Shown here: in pieces, positions 24,776 through 33,554 of the stretch
How positions within the stretch are numbered: position 1 is the first letter of the stretch
Layout of the letters: each line of letters starts with the position of its first letter
Assembly: GCF_900107925.1 (NCBI RefSeq)
Contig: NZ_FNUJ01000001.1
Span: 434,001 to 498,000 of the forward strand
DNA: 64,000 nucleotides
Direction: 5' to 3'
From: Amycolatopsis pretoriensis
GTDB taxonomy: Bacteria; Actinomycetota; Actinomycetes; Mycobacteriales; Pseudonocardiaceae
The notes under the pieces: generated by a model
What the model saw: only the letters and a program-made list of their open reading frames with translations
What the model was told of the DNA's origin: nothing
Database searches by the model: none
Translations under genes and position numbers: made by a program

Positions 24776-26221
24776 GTGACCGGTTCGGAGATCGTCCTGG
24801 CGCGACCGGTGAGCGTTCCGGTCCGGTCTCGGCAAGGCCGGCGGATTCTGGTCGCGACGGTCCTCGGCGCCGGTATCGCGGGCATCGACGCGAGCGTCGT
24901 GAACGTCGCTCTGCCCGAAATCGGCCGGGACCTCGGCGCGAGCTTCGCGTCGCTGCAGTGGACGGTGACCGGGTACACCCTCAGCCTCGCCTCGCTCATC
25001 CTGCTCGCCGGTGCGCTGGGGGACCGGTACGGGCGCAGGAGGATCTTTCTCGCCGGGGTAGCGGTTTTCACCTTCGCCTCGGTGCTGTGCGCGGCCGTCC
25101 CCGACGTGGGATCGCTCGTCGGCGCGCGGATCCTGCAAGGCGTCGGCGGTGCGCTCATGGCGCCCGCGAGCATGGCCATCCTGCAGGCGACGATCGCGCC
25201 CGGCGACCGCCCGGCGGCGATCGGAACCTGGTCCGGGTTCGCCGGGATCGCGGGAGCTCTCGCGCCGTTCGCCGGCGGGTGGCTGCTGTCGCTGGGGTCG
25301 TGGCGCTGGATCTTCCTGATCAACGTGCCCGTCGCGATCGTCGTGCTGGTGATCAGCCTGCGCCACCTTCCGGAGACGCGCGACGACGGCTCGTCCGGAA
25401 TGGACTGGGGTGGTTCGGCACTGGCTTTCGCTTCCCTCGCGGCGGTGACGTACGCGTTGACCGTGCTGCCGGCCGACCCGAGCCGGCCGTGGGGCCTGGT
25501 GAGTGCGGTCGTGGCCGTGGGAGCGGGAGGCGGGTTCGCCTGGTACGAAAGGCGGACGACGTCGCCGATGCTGCCCGCGACGTTGACGAAGTCCCGGCCG
25601 TTCGTCACCATCAACGTGATCACGTTCGTCATCTACGGCGCGTTCGGCGTGTTCTCCGTGATCTTCACGATCGCGCTCGAGACGGTCGCCGGGTACAGCC
25701 CCGCCGAGGCCGGCAGCACCCTGTTGCCGATCACGGTCCTCGGCCTCGCGCTGTCGCGGTTCAGCGGCCGGCTCGCGGCCCGGATCGGGCCCGGACCGCA
25801 ACTGGCGATCGGTCCCGTGCTGTGCGGCACGGCGGCACTGCTGACCTTGCGGGTCGGGCCGGAGACCGGCTACTGGAGCGTCGCCGTCCCGCTCGAGTGC
25901 GTGTTCGGCCTCGGGACCGCGACGATGGTGGCGCCGTTGACATCCGTCGCCCTGTCGTCGCTGCCAGGCGGTCACGTGGGCGTCGCATCCGCGGTCAACA
26001 ACACCGTGGCGCGCGCGGCGGGCTTGGTATGGCTCGCGGGCCTCCCGCCACTGGTCGGGCTCACCGGTGATTCGTACACGCAGGCCGAGGCTTTTCTGCG
26101 CGGCTACCGGCCGGCGTGCGTGATTTGCGCCGTTGCGATGTTCGTCTCGGGTGCTATCGCCGCGGCGGTGGGGTTGCCGAAGATCGATCGTGGAGAGGGC
26201 GGTTCGCATGACAACGTCTGA
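24776..26221 (+). CDS. MFS drug exporter (DHA2 family, 14-TM type)
   Basis: About 481 residues; GTG 24776 chosen because GAAGGG lies eight bases upstream (GTG 24767 is in frame). Signature segments: GIDASVVNVALPEIGRDLG in TM1, GDRYGRRRIFLAG, and WRWIFLINVPVAI. EmrB/QacA-like proton antiporter, likely exporting an amphipathic toxic compound. The sigma-factor gene overlaps its end by 14 bases. Confidence 0.88.
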   Translation: MTGSEIVLARPVSVPVRSRQGRRILVATVLGAGIAGIDASVVNVALPEIGRDLGASFASLQWTVTGYTLSLASLILLAGALGDRYGRRRIFLAGVAVFTFASVLCAAVPDVGSLVGARILQGVGGALMAPASMAILQATIAPGDRPAAIGTWSGFAGIAGALAPFAGGWLLSLGSWRWIFLINVPVAIVVLVISLRHLPETRDDGSSGMDWGGSALAFASLAAVTYALTVLPADPSRPWGLVSAVVAVGAGGGFAWYERRTTSPMLPATLTKSRPFVTINVITFVIYGAFGVFSVIFTIALETVAGYSPAEAGSTLLPITVLGLALSRFSGRLAARIGPGPQLAIGPVLCGTAALLTLRVGPETGYWSVAVPLECVFGLGTATMVAPLTSVALSSLPGGHVGVASAVNNTVARAAGLVWLAGLPPLVGLTGDSYTQAEAFLRGYRPACVICAVAMFVSGAIAAAVGLPKIDRGEGGSHDNV

Positions 26222-26855
26222 GGTCGGCGGGCGAGTCCTGGTCGACGGACGGAGCTTCGACCCCGAGTCCGCCCTCTGGGTCCGGGAACTCAGCCCGGGC
26301 AGCCCGGCCTTCGAAGCCGCTTGCCGCAGGCTGTACGCGATGCTCTGCAAGATCGCGAAGAGAGAGACCGTTCGCAGGTCGCCGCTGCTGCGGCTGACCG
26401 GTCCGGAGCTCGAGGACCTGGCTCATCAGGCCGCGGCCGACGCGCTCATGCGGATCACCGGGAAGATCGGCGAGTTCCGCGGTGACGCGCAGTTCACGAC
26501 CTGGGCCTTCAAGTTCGTCCTCTTCGAGGTTTCGACCAAAGTCGGCCGGCACTTCTGGCGCGACCACCGGGTGTCCCTCGACGACGGCGAGACCGACCGC
26601 GCCCCGGCAGCCGTCGGCGACGAACCGCTTCACCAGGTGGAGGCGAACGAGCTGCGCGCTGCCCTCGGCCACGCCGTCGAGAACGCGCTGACCGAACGCC
26701 AGCGGACCGTCTTCGTCGCGCTGGCCGTCGACAACATCCCGATGGACGCCCTCGCGGCGAAACTGGACACCAACCGCAACGCCATCTACAAGGCGATGTT
26801 CGACGCCCGGCGCAACATCCGCGCCCACCTGGTGGCGAACGGCTTCCTGTCCTGA
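26208..26855 (+). CDS. ECF-like sigma-70 family factor
   Basis: 215 residues from the ATG 26208 (GGAGAGG upstream). Region 2: LEDLAHQAAADALMRI and FRGDAQFTTWAFKFVLFEVSTK; region 4: ALTERQRTVFVALAVDNIPMDALAAKLDTNRNAIYKAMFDARRNIR. No sigma3, so ECF type. No anti-sigma gene is adjacent; a small HxxxCxxC protein at 36170 is a distant candidate. Its place at the end of the operon under site 1 suggests a cascade: release of the TetR repressor would also raise this sigma factor. Confidence 0.85.
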   Translation: MTTSEVGGRVLVDGRSFDPESALWVRELSPGSPAFEAACRRLYAMLCKIAKRETVRRSPLLRLTGPELEDLAHQAAADALMRITGKIGEFRGDAQFTTWAFKFVLFEVSTKVGRHFWRDHRVSLDDGETDRAPAAVGDEPLHQVEANELRAALGHAVENALTERQRTVFVALAVDNIPMDALAAKLDTNRNAIYKAMFDARRNIRAHLVANGFLS

Positions 26856-26879
26856 CCGGATCCGCGCCACGCCAAGTTG

Positions 26880-26980
26880 CGCGCCTCGACGACTGTGTAC
26901 TCCGCGAGAGTTCCGTCGCGGGTCCAGTCGGTCAGGCCGAACACGCGCCGGCCGACCGACAGTCCGGCGGCGCCGAGAGG
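26880..26980 (-). pseudogene. Quinone oxidoreductase remnant
   Basis: The minus strand reads GLSVGRRVFGLTDW and TRDGTLAEYTVVEARNLA, closely matching residues in the middle of the intact oxidoreductase at 19591 (GLTVGQRVFGLADW and TRDGSLAEFTAVEARNLA). Only about 33 codons remain. It is a leftover of a paralogous gene lost from this spot. Confidence 0.75.
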
Positions 26981-27051
26981 TCGGCGAGCTTCGCCACGTC
27001 CGGATCGGAGCGCTCCGCCAGTTTCATCCCCGACCTGCCCGCGGCCTGGTC

Positions 27052-27414
27052 TTACACCCCGGTGGGCCGCAGCGACCGGGGAAGCCCGTCGACCACCAGC
27101 CGGTAGGAGCCGACCACGAGCTCCTTCACCAGCTCCTCGTCGACGGTGCCGCCGCCCTCCACCGTGATCCAGTGCGTCTTGTTCATGTGATAGCCGGGGG
27201 TGATGTCCGAATGCTGCTCGCGCAACGCGGCGGCGTGGTCCGGGTCGGCCTTCAGGATCACGACCGGGTGACCCGGCAGGTCGGTCATGAGCAGGAAAAC
27301 CTTGCCGCGCACCTTGTAGAGGTCCCAGTCGGGCGCGGATCGACGTTCGAGGTCGGTGCCCGGGAGATCCGCGGCGCAGTCACCGGCGATCTGCTGCAGC
27401 TTCTGTGCGTCCAT
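27052..27414 (-). CDS. MmcQ/YjbR family protein
   Basis: 120 residues with the family core WDLYKVRGKVFLLM, VVILKADPDHAAALRE and MNKTHWITVE (CyaY-like fold, DUF419). Proteins of this family are small DNA-binding-like proteins of unclear role. It lies two bases downstream of the SDR gene on the same strand, and so is probably in the unit controlled by operator site 2. Confidence 0.88.
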   Translation of the reverse strand: MDAQKLQQIAGDCAADLPGTDLERRSAPDWDLYKVRGKVFLLMTDLPGHPVVILKADPDHAAALREQHSDITPGYHMNKTHWITVEGGGTVDEELVKELVVGSYRLVVDGLPRSLRPTGV

Positions 27415-27416
27415 GG

Positions 27417-28163
27417 TCAGATGGCCAGCCCGGCGCCGCCGGACACCACGATCTCCTGCCCGGTCACGTACGCGGCCTCGTCCGAAGCCAGGAACGCGAC
27501 GGTACCGGCGATGTCCTCGGGCCGGCCGAGGCGGCCGAACGGGTTCTGCTCCGCCATCGCCTCCATCGTCGCCGCGACGTCGTCGGATGCCGTGCCGAGC
27601 GCGGTACGCGTCATGGGGGTGTCGGTGAATCCCGGGCTCACCGCGTTGATCCGGATGCGGCGCGGGGCGAGCTCCAGGGCCAGGGTCGGGATCATGGCCA
27701 GCATCGCGCCGTGCGACCCGGCCGCGACGCTGTTGCCGGGGAGGCTGCGGGTGGCTCCGATGCCGACGGTGACGATGACCGAAGCGCCGTCGGACAGCAG
27801 CGGCAACGCCTTGGCCAGCGTGAAGAACTGGCCCTTGGTGTTGACGGCGAACACCTCGTCGTACGCGGCTTCATCGCAGTTTTCCAGGGTCATCGGAAGG
27901 CTGACGCCGGCGTTCAGGAACAGCGTCGTCAAGCTTCCGAACCGGGCTCCGACTTCGGCGACGACTTTGTCCGTGTCCGCGAGTGAGCGTGCGTCCGCTT
28001 GCAGGACCAGAACGTCCCCGGGCAGTTCCTCTCTCGCCCGGGTGACGCTTTCCGTGCGTTGTCCGGTGACCGCGACGCCGTATCCGCGGCTGTGCAGGGC
28101 CTCGGCGGCCGCCTTCCCGATCCCGCTGGTACCGCCGGTGATCAGGACCGTACGTGCCGACAT
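27417..28163 (-). CDS. SDR-fold protein lacking the catalytic triad
   Basis: 248 residues, ATG 28163 with GGAG upstream. The NAD(P) half is normal (ITGGTSGIG, NAGVSLP) and the C-terminal half is typical (INAVSPGFTDTPM, GRPEDIAGTVAFLAS). But the Ser-Tyr-Lys triad is gone: the segment reads VIVTVGIGATRSLPG and SVAAGSHGAM, with Ala at the Tyr position and His at the Lys position. The frame is intact and conserved elsewhere, so it is probably a binding protein or a different activity. Divergent from the MFS gene at 28278 across operator site 2. Confidence 0.85.
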   Translation of the reverse strand: MSARTVLITGGTSGIGKAAAEALHSRGYGVAVTGQRTESVTRAREELPGDVLVLQADARSLADTDKVVAEVGARFGSLTTLFLNAGVSLPMTLENCDEAAYDEVFAVNTKGQFFTLAKALPLLSDGASVIVTVGIGATRSLPGNSVAAGSHGAMLAMIPTLALELAPRRIRINAVSPGFTDTPMTRTALGTASDDVAATMEAMAEQNPFGRLGRPEDIAGTVAFLASDEAAYVTGQEIVVSGGAGLAI

Positions 28164-28235
28164 GGTGATCACTCCACTTGGGTTCGTCGTTTCGAGGGGA
28201 AGTTCAAGGCGTCGCGGCTCATCATGCCGCAAAGA

Positions 28236-28249
28236 GGACTGTATAGTCC
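28236..28249. promoter_or_regulatory. Shared operator, site 2
   Basis: GGACTGTATAGTCC, between divergent SDR and MFS genes. A plus-strand -10-like TATAGT (28242-28247) lies inside it, so bound repressor would block the MFS promoter directly. On the minus strand TACAGT serves the SDR gene. Confidence 0.7.
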
Positions 28250-28277
28250 AACTGTCGATCGAGAGGGATGTGATTTG

Positions 28278-29480
28278 ATGCGAGGCGCCGCACCCGGACC
28301 CGACATCGCCCGGCGCGGTGGACGGCGTTCGCTGGCTTTCCCGGCCGGGATGGTGTCCCTGGTGGCGTCGTTCGCCGCGGTGGGCTCCACGATCCCGCTG
28401 TTCAACATCTACCGGGCCGAGGAGGGGTTCACCAACGCCGACATCTCGATCACCGTCGTCGCGTACTCCGTTGCCACCCTCGGCACTTTGCTGGTGCTGG
28501 GCCGGGTCTCCGGCCACGTGGGGCGGCGGCCCATCTCGATCGCGAGCCTCGGTCTGCTCTTGGCGGGCTGCTTGCTCCTGCTGGAGGTGCACCACATCGG
28601 AGTCCTGATCGCGGGCCGGCTCCTGATGGGTTTCGGCGCCGGCCTGGCCAGCAGCAGCCTCACGTCCTACATCGTCGACGCCGCGCCGGCCAGGCCCGCC
28701 TGGCTGGCTTCGGTCGCGTCGAGCCAGACGGTCATGCTCGGCCTCGCCGTCGGCGCCATCGGTTCCGGCGCCCTGGTGCAGTTCGGTCCTTGGCCGCGCC
28801 GGCTGATCTACCTGGTGGTGAGCGGCCTGCTCCTGCTCTCCGCCGCGCTCATCGTCGTCAGCCCGGAAACCGTGACCCCGACCCCGGGCGTCCGGCGATC
28901 GCTGCGTCCCCGGGTCCGCGTTCCGGCCGCGGTCAAGCACCTGCTCCCCGTCGCAGCGGCGGTGTTGCCGGCGACCTGGGCGGCCGGAGCCTTCTACCAG
29001 GCCTTCGTGCCGGCGCTCGTCGAAGACCAGCTGCACACGCGCAGCCCGCTCGCCCTCGGGCTGGTGTTCGCCGCCTACATGGGACCGAGCGTGCTCGGCG
29101 CGCCGATCAGCGGCCGGTTCGCGCCCGCGGTGGCGCAGCGGGCCGGCATGATCGGGTTCCTGTCCGGCATGACCGGCATCATCGCGGCGATCGCCACCGG
29201 TGCACTGGTGCTGTTCTTCGCGGCGACCGTCGTCGCGGGTGCGAGTCAAGGCGTCGCGATCAGCGCCGTCACCCGCGGCCTGCTGGCGGGCAGCGGAGTG
29301 GACGACCGGGCATCGATCTTCACGGTCGTCTACCTCCTTTCCTACTCCGGCGCGACGATTCCCGCCCTCATCGCCGGCCGGCTTTCCACGACGTTCTCGC
29401 TTCCGCAGATCGCCGTCGGGTACGGCGGGCTCGCCCTCGTCGCCACGGTGTTCACCGTGGTGGCCGCCCGAAATCCCTGA
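28278..29480 (+). CDS. MFS transporter (12-TM)
   Basis: 400 residues from the ATG 28278 (GAGAGGGA nine bases upstream). Twelve predicted helices; loop 2-3 motif GRVSGHVGRRPISIASLG and LLMGFGAGLASSSLTSYIVD. General sugar/drug transporter type with no assignable substrate. Controlled by operator site 2, divergently from the SDR gene. Confidence 0.85.
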   Translation: MRGAAPGPDIARRGGRRSLAFPAGMVSLVASFAAVGSTIPLFNIYRAEEGFTNADISITVVAYSVATLGTLLVLGRVSGHVGRRPISIASLGLLLAGCLLLLEVHHIGVLIAGRLLMGFGAGLASSSLTSYIVDAAPARPAWLASVASSQTVMLGLAVGAIGSGALVQFGPWPRRLIYLVVSGLLLLSAALIVVSPETVTPTPGVRRSLRPRVRVPAAVKHLLPVAAAVLPATWAAGAFYQAFVPALVEDQLHTRSPLALGLVFAAYMGPSVLGAPISGRFAPAVAQRAGMIGFLSGMTGIIAAIATGALVLFFAATVVAGASQGVAISAVTRGLLAGSGVDDRASIFTVVYLLSYSGATIPALIAGRLSTTFSLPQIAVGYGGLALVATVFTVVAARNP

Positions 29481-29501
29481 CCCGCCGCGGCGACGGCTTC
29501 G

Positions 29502-30401
29502 TCATCGGAACTGCCGTGCGCGCGGTGCCCGGTGGCTGCGTCGCGGCGCCGCGCGCGGCGTGAGCTCGAGAACGCGGACCACCCGGTACCGGTGTGGTCG
29601 CCACGGCAGGTAGAACGCCTCGACCTCCTCGTCGGCCAGCGGCCGGCCCGCCAACGCCAGGCCGGTCATCCGGCCGAGGCCGAAGTCGCCGAGCGGGAGC
29701 GCGTCGGCGTCGCCGAGCGCGCGGTGCCCGACCTGCGCCGCGGTCCACACGCCGACACCCGGCATCGCCGACATCAGCCGGTAGGCGCGGGCCGGGTCGG
29801 CGGCGGCCCGTTCGAGTTCGCCCGCGTGCCCGGCGGCGAGCATGACGGTTTTCGAGCGCCGCAGGTCGACGCCGGCTTGCCGCCAGTCCCAGATCGGGAT
29901 GTTCGCCCACGCGCCGGGGGAGGGCATGACCCGCATCGTTTCGGGCGCCGGTCCCGGCGCCGGGGTGCCGTGTACGCGGAGCAGCCGGGCCCAGGCGGCT
30001 TGGGCGTCCAGGCCGACGACCCGCTGCTCGAGGACCGCGGGAACGAAAGCCTCGAACAGCCGTCCCGTGCGCGGCACCCGCAGGCCCGGCAGCCGGTGCC
30101 AGGCTCGTTCGAGAACCGGGTGGGCCGGCCGGAACTCCTCGGGGTGGTCGTGGACACCGAGCTCGGCGGGGATGTTCTCGAGGAGCTCGTCGGCCCCGGG
30201 GCCCCACGCGTCGACGTCCAGGTCGTCGAGGCGCTGTTGCCGGATCCGGTAGGTGGCCGGTCCCGACGAGGTCAGAGCCGTCCGCCACAAGCTGCCGTCG
30301 GCTTCCTCGCGGTGGGTGGGATCGTGGCGTCCGCGCCGCAGGCTCCTGAGTGTCAGCTTCGCGTTCACGGGGAAGGGTGGCTGCCAGTGCCGGGAACTCA
30401 T
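29502..30401 (-). CDS. AlkA-type DNA-3-methyladenine glycosylase family protein
   Basis: 299 residues. HhH-GPD fold: FVPAVLEQRVVGLDAQAAWARLL, then the HhH hairpin MSAMPGVGVWTAAQV, then LPLGDFGLGRMTG carrying the catalytic Asp. These glycosylases remove alkylated purines (e.g. 3-methyladenine). Usual length for the family. The ATG lies three bases downstream of operator site 3, and a minus-strand TATAGT inside the operator places transcription start at the ATG, so the mRNA is probably leaderless. Confidence 0.85.
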   Translation of the reverse strand: MSSRHWQPPFPVNAKLTLRSLRRGRHDPTHREEADGSLWRTALTSSGPATYRIRQQRLDDLDVDAWGPGADELLENIPAELGVHDHPEEFRPAHPVLERAWHRLPGLRVPRTGRLFEAFVPAVLEQRVVGLDAQAAWARLLRVHGTPAPGPAPETMRVMPSPGAWANIPIWDWRQAGVDLRRSKTVMLAAGHAGELERAAADPARAYRLMSAMPGVGVWTAAQVGHRALGDADALPLGDFGLGRMTGLALAGRPLADEEVEAFYLPWRPHRYRVVRVLELTPRAAPRRSHRAPRARQFR

Positions 30402-30404
30402 CCA

Positions 30405-30420
30405 TGGACTATATAGTCCA
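30405..30420. promoter_or_regulatory. Shared operator, site 3 (perfect palindrome)
   Basis: TGGACTATATAGTCCA, a perfect 16-bp palindrome. TATAGT -10-like hexamers occur on both strands inside it, one for the glycosylase gene (leaderless) and one for the operon beginning at 30490. This is the best copy of the six. Confidence 0.75.
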
Positions 30421-30489
30421 ACGAAGGAAGTAAGAGCCGCCTCCGGGGCGACGCTGACGAATCACACGCCTACCGGAGGTTGATTCACC

Positions 30490-31056
30490 GTGTCACGTTT
30501 GGACGTTCCCGCCGCCGAGGACATCCCCGCCGGCTCGCGGCAGATCCTGGAAGGGGTCGGCGCGCAGCTCGGCTTCGTCCCGGAGATGTTCAAGGTCATC
30601 GCATCGAACCCGGCCGTGCTCGAGGTCGTCACGAGTTTGCCGGGCGCGCTGAGCCGGGTGCTGGACGCGCGGACCCGCCACAGCATCGCGCTGTCGGTGT
30701 CGGAGGCGAACGGTTGCGACTACTGCCTGGCCATGCACACGTACGTGTCGTCGGAGTTCGGCGGCATGTCGGACGAGGACATCGCCCTGGGTCGCGCCGG
30801 CAGCTCGGTCGACCCCAAGCGCGCCGCGGCCGCCGGCTTCGCGCACCGGCTGGTGGACAGCCGTGGCCGGGTCACTGACGAGGACCTGGCCGGCGTGCGT
30901 GCGGCCGGGTACACCGACCCGCAGATCCTGGCGATCATCGCGGTCGCGGTGCAGGCGTTGCTCACCAACTTCATCAACAACGTCAACCAGACCGGCATCG
31001 ACATCCCCGCCGCCCAGGCGGCAGAACCGGCGAAGGTGCGAAATGCCGGGCTCTGA
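30490..31056 (+). CDS. AhpD-like peroxidase-related protein (CMD family)
   Basis: 188 residues, GTG with GGAGG upstream. It carries the AhpD active site CDYCLAMHTYV (CxxC then His), in the CMD fold, between ALSVSEANG and a second half EDLAGVRAAGYTDPQILAIIA. Such proteins reduce peroxides, usually with a lipoyl or thiol partner. First gene of an operon with PEP-mutase-like, nitroreductase and quinone-reductase genes, under operator site 3. Confidence 0.9.
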   Translation: MSRLDVPAAEDIPAGSRQILEGVGAQLGFVPEMFKVIASNPAVLEVVTSLPGALSRVLDARTRHSIALSVSEANGCDYCLAMHTYVSSEFGGMSDEDIALGRAGSSVDPKRAAAAGFAHRLVDSRGRVTDEDLAGVRAAGYTDPQILAIIAVAVQALLTNFINNVNQTGIDIPAAQAAEPAKVRNAGL

Positions 31057-31867
31057 GCTGTACGAAGAATTCATGGCGCTGCACACCCGCGAAGGCGGCC
31101 TCGTCATGCCGAACGCCTGGGACGGCCTCTCCGCTCTGGTGCTGGCCGATGCCGGTTTCGAGGCCATCGGTACCTCGTCGGCGGCACTGGCCGCCACGCT
31201 CGGCCGGCCCGACGGCAGGCACGAAGTCACCCGAGGCGAGCACCTCGAGCACGCCCGGCTGCTCGGCCGGCTCACCGGGTTGCCGGTGAACGGGGACTTC
31301 GAGGACGGTTACGGCGACACGCGCGAAGCCGTCGCGGCGACCGTCGAAGCCGCGGCCGAGCACGGCTTGGCCGGCATCGGGATCGAAGACACCTCGGGAC
31401 GGCCCGACCGGCCGATCCGCGACTTCGACGAAGCCGTCGACCGCGTGCGCGTCGCCGTGGCCGCGGCGAAGCGGCGGATCGTCGTCACCGGCCGCACGGA
31501 CAACTTCATCCAGGGCCGGCCGGATCTCGACGACACCATCCGGCGCTTGACGGCCTTCGCGGAGGTCGGCGCGGATGTGGTGTACGCGCCGTTCCCGCCC
31601 GACCTCGAAGCACTCCGCGCGATCGTGGCAGCCGTCGCGCCGACGCCGGTCAACGTTCTCGTGTCGCCCGCGGACAAGGTCCTCAGCGTCGCGGAATTGC
31701 GGCAGGCAGGCGTGAAGCGGATCAGTTTGGGCCCGTTCCTCTACGCCGGTGCGATGGCCGCACTCGAACAGGCTGCGAAGGCGCTGGTCGCGGGTGACCT
31801 CGCGACCGCCACCGCGGGAATGGGCTTCGACCGGATCGGTGAACTGATCGCCGGTGCCAAGAACTGA
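31043..31867 (+). CDS. Isocitrate lyase/PEP mutase superfamily protein
   Basis: 274 residues, ATG overlapping the previous gene by 14 bases (GAAGG upstream). TIM-barrel signatures: VMPNAWDGLSALVLADAGFEAIGTSS, then VNGDFEDGYGD (metal-binding acidic residues), GIGIEDTSGRP, and VTGRTDNFI. The family includes oxaloacetate hydrolases, methylisocitrate lyases and phosphonate enzymes. No phosphonate genes flank it. Activity not assignable from the sequence. Confidence 0.88.
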   Translation: MPGSELYEEFMALHTREGGLVMPNAWDGLSALVLADAGFEAIGTSSAALAATLGRPDGRHEVTRGEHLEHARLLGRLTGLPVNGDFEDGYGDTREAVAATVEAAAEHGLAGIGIEDTSGRPDRPIRDFDEAVDRVRVAVAAAKRRIVVTGRTDNFIQGRPDLDDTIRRLTAFAEVGADVVYAPFPPDLEALRAIVAAVAPTPVNVLVSPADKVLSVAELRQAGVKRISLGPFLYAGAMAALEQAAKALVAGDLATATAGMGFDRIGELIAGAKN

Positions 31868-31903
31868 CGTACCCCGACAACCAGGAAGAAGAGGCACACC
31901 GAC

Positions 31904-32551
31904 ATGGATCTCGACAAGCTGATGAACCAGCACCTCACCAGGGCGTTCGACGGCAGCAAAACCATCCCGGACGAATCACTCCAGCAGCTGCTGCGGTTCC
32001 TGCGGTCCGCGCCGACGTCGACGAACATCCAGCCCAACCACTTCTACGTCCTCGCGTCGGCCGAGGCCAAGAGGCAGCTCGCGGACAACCTGGGGGAGCG
32101 GTTCCAGGACAACAGCGGGAAGATCCTGAACGCCTCGCACGCCCTCATCCTCACCACCCGGGCCGACGTGCCGGACAGCCACCTCGACGAGGTGTTCGGC
32201 AAGGAAGACGCCGACGGCCGCTTCCCCGACCCGGCGAAACGCGCGATGTGGCAGTACATGACGCGGGACTTCCTGAGCCTGCGCAATTACGCTTACAAGG
32301 ATCTCAACCACTGGATGGAAAAGCAGACGTACATGGTGATGGGGATGACCATGATGGCGGCGGTCGAACTCGGCTTCGACGCGACGCCGCTGGAGGGGTT
32401 CGACCCGACCAGCGTCGACAAAGCGTTCAAGATCCGGGAAACCGGGCACACCACGACCGTGCTGATGGCTCTGGGCTATCCCGACCGGGAAAAGGCCTAC
32501 AAGGGACCGATCTCGCGGTTCGAAGCAGACCGGCTGTTCACCTTCATGTAG
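31904..32551 (+). CDS. NfsB-like FMN nitroreductase
   Basis: 215 residues. Nitroreductase fold: RFLRSAPTSTNIQPNHFYVL (FMN phosphate and ring contacts), TRADVP, EKQTYMVMGMTMMAAVELGFDATPLEGFD, and ETGHTTTVLMALGYP. NfsB-type enzymes reduce quinones, nitroaromatics and other electrophiles with NAD(P)H and make FMNH2. It is in the operon under operator site 3, 36 bases after the PEP-mutase-like gene. Confidence 0.9.
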   Translation: MDLDKLMNQHLTRAFDGSKTIPDESLQQLLRFLRSAPTSTNIQPNHFYVLASAEAKRQLADNLGERFQDNSGKILNASHALILTTRADVPDSHLDEVFGKEDADGRFPDPAKRAMWQYMTRDFLSLRNYAYKDLNHWMEKQTYMVMGMTMMAAVELGFDATPLEGFDPTSVDKAFKIRETGHTTTVLMALGYPDREKAYKGPISRFEADRLFTFM

Positions 32552-32573
32552 AGCCGGACGCGGTGACCAGCTG

Positions 32574-33554
32574 GTGTTCGACGTGAAGCGGAGGATCGTG
32601 GTGCTTGCCGCTGGTGTACGGGAAATCGGTGGCCCGGTCGAGCTGTTCGACCTGCCGGAGCCGGCCGGCCCCGGTCCGGGCGAAGTGGTGGTCGACGTCG
32701 AGGCGGCCGGCGTCGGCAACTGGGACGACATCGTCCGCTCGGGGGCGTGGGACGTCGGGCTGACGCCGCCGACGGCGCTCGGCGTGGAGCTGGCCGGCAC
32801 GGTTGTGGCCGTCGGCTCGAACGTGCGGGACTTCCGGCCGGGGGATGAGGTCCTCGGTCATCCGCTTCCGCTGCGTCACCAGGGCTGTTGGGCCCAGCGG
32901 GTGGTGGTCGACGCCGCACTGGTCGTGGCGAAGCCCCCGGGCGTGTCGTGGGAGACGGCGGCGGCGTTCCCCGTGCCTGCTCTGACCGCCGAGCAAGCGC
33001 TCTCCGAAGCGCTTCGGGTCGCCGAGAACGAGACGCTGCTCGTCCACGGCGCGGGAGGCACGACCGGCGGGTTGGCGGTGCAGCTCGCGGTCCTGCGTGG
33101 CGCGCGGGTGATCGCCACCGCCGGACCCGCGAGCGCCGATCGAGTGGTGCGGGCCGGCGCGGCCGAGGTCGTCGACCACCGCGACCGGAGCTGGCCGGAC
33201 CGGGTGCGCGAGTGGGCCGGCGGTGCCGGCGTCGACACCGCCCTCAGCGCGGTACCCGGCGGCAGCGCCGACGCCGTCCGGGCCGTGCGCGAAGGCGGCC
33301 GGCTGGCGACGATCACGGGCGACCGGCGGTCGGCCGGGTGGGGCGTCGGCTTCGCGGACGTCTACGTGCGCCCGGACTCCGGGCAGCTCACGAAGCTGAG
33401 CGCCCTGCTCGGAGAGGGAAGGCTGTCCCTCTCGGTGGGCTTAACCATGCCGCTGGACGAGGCGGCGGCCGCACTCGATCGCGCGGTCCGGGGCGGCAAC
33501 GGCGGTCCGGTCGTCCTGCGAACGGAATCCACAAAGGAATGGCCAGACACCTGA
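32574..33554 (+). CDS. NADP-dependent quinone oxidoreductase-like protein (MDR family)
   Basis: About 326 residues; GTG 32574 or 32583. Zinc-free MDR signatures: LGVELAGTVVAVGSNVRDFRPGDEV, then HGAGGTTGGLAVQLA (nucleotide motif) and GAAEVVDHRD. Reduces quinones or enones with NADPH. Same-strand continuation of the operon under site 3, 22 bases after the nitroreductase stop. Confidence 0.88.
   Translation: MFDVKRRIVVLAAGVREIGGPVELFDLPEPAGPGPGEVVVDVEAAGVGNWDDIVRSGAWDVGLTPPTALGVELAGTVVAVGSNVRDFRPGDEVLGHPLPLRHQGCWAQRVVVDAALVVAKPPGVSWETAAAFPVPALTAEQALSEALRVAENETLLVHGAGGTTGGLAVQLAVLRGARVIATAGPASADRVVRAGAAEVVDHRDRSWPDRVREWAGGAGVDTALSAVPGGSADAVRAVREGGRLATITGDRRSAGWGVGFADVYVRPDSGQLTKLSALLGEGRLSLSVGLTMPLDEAAAALDRAVRGGNGGPVVLRTESTKEWPDT

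Noticed and set aside
23231..26350. A 1,039-codon minus-strand reading frame
   Set aside because: It is antisense to the GNAT/aldo-keto reductase/MFS genes and reads as low-complexity Arg/Gly/Asp; it is a product of GC-rich third positions.
31043..31867. Phosphonate biosynthesis from the PEP-mutase-like gene
   Set aside because: No phosphonopyruvate decarboxylase or other phosphonate gene lies nearby; context is redox detoxification.
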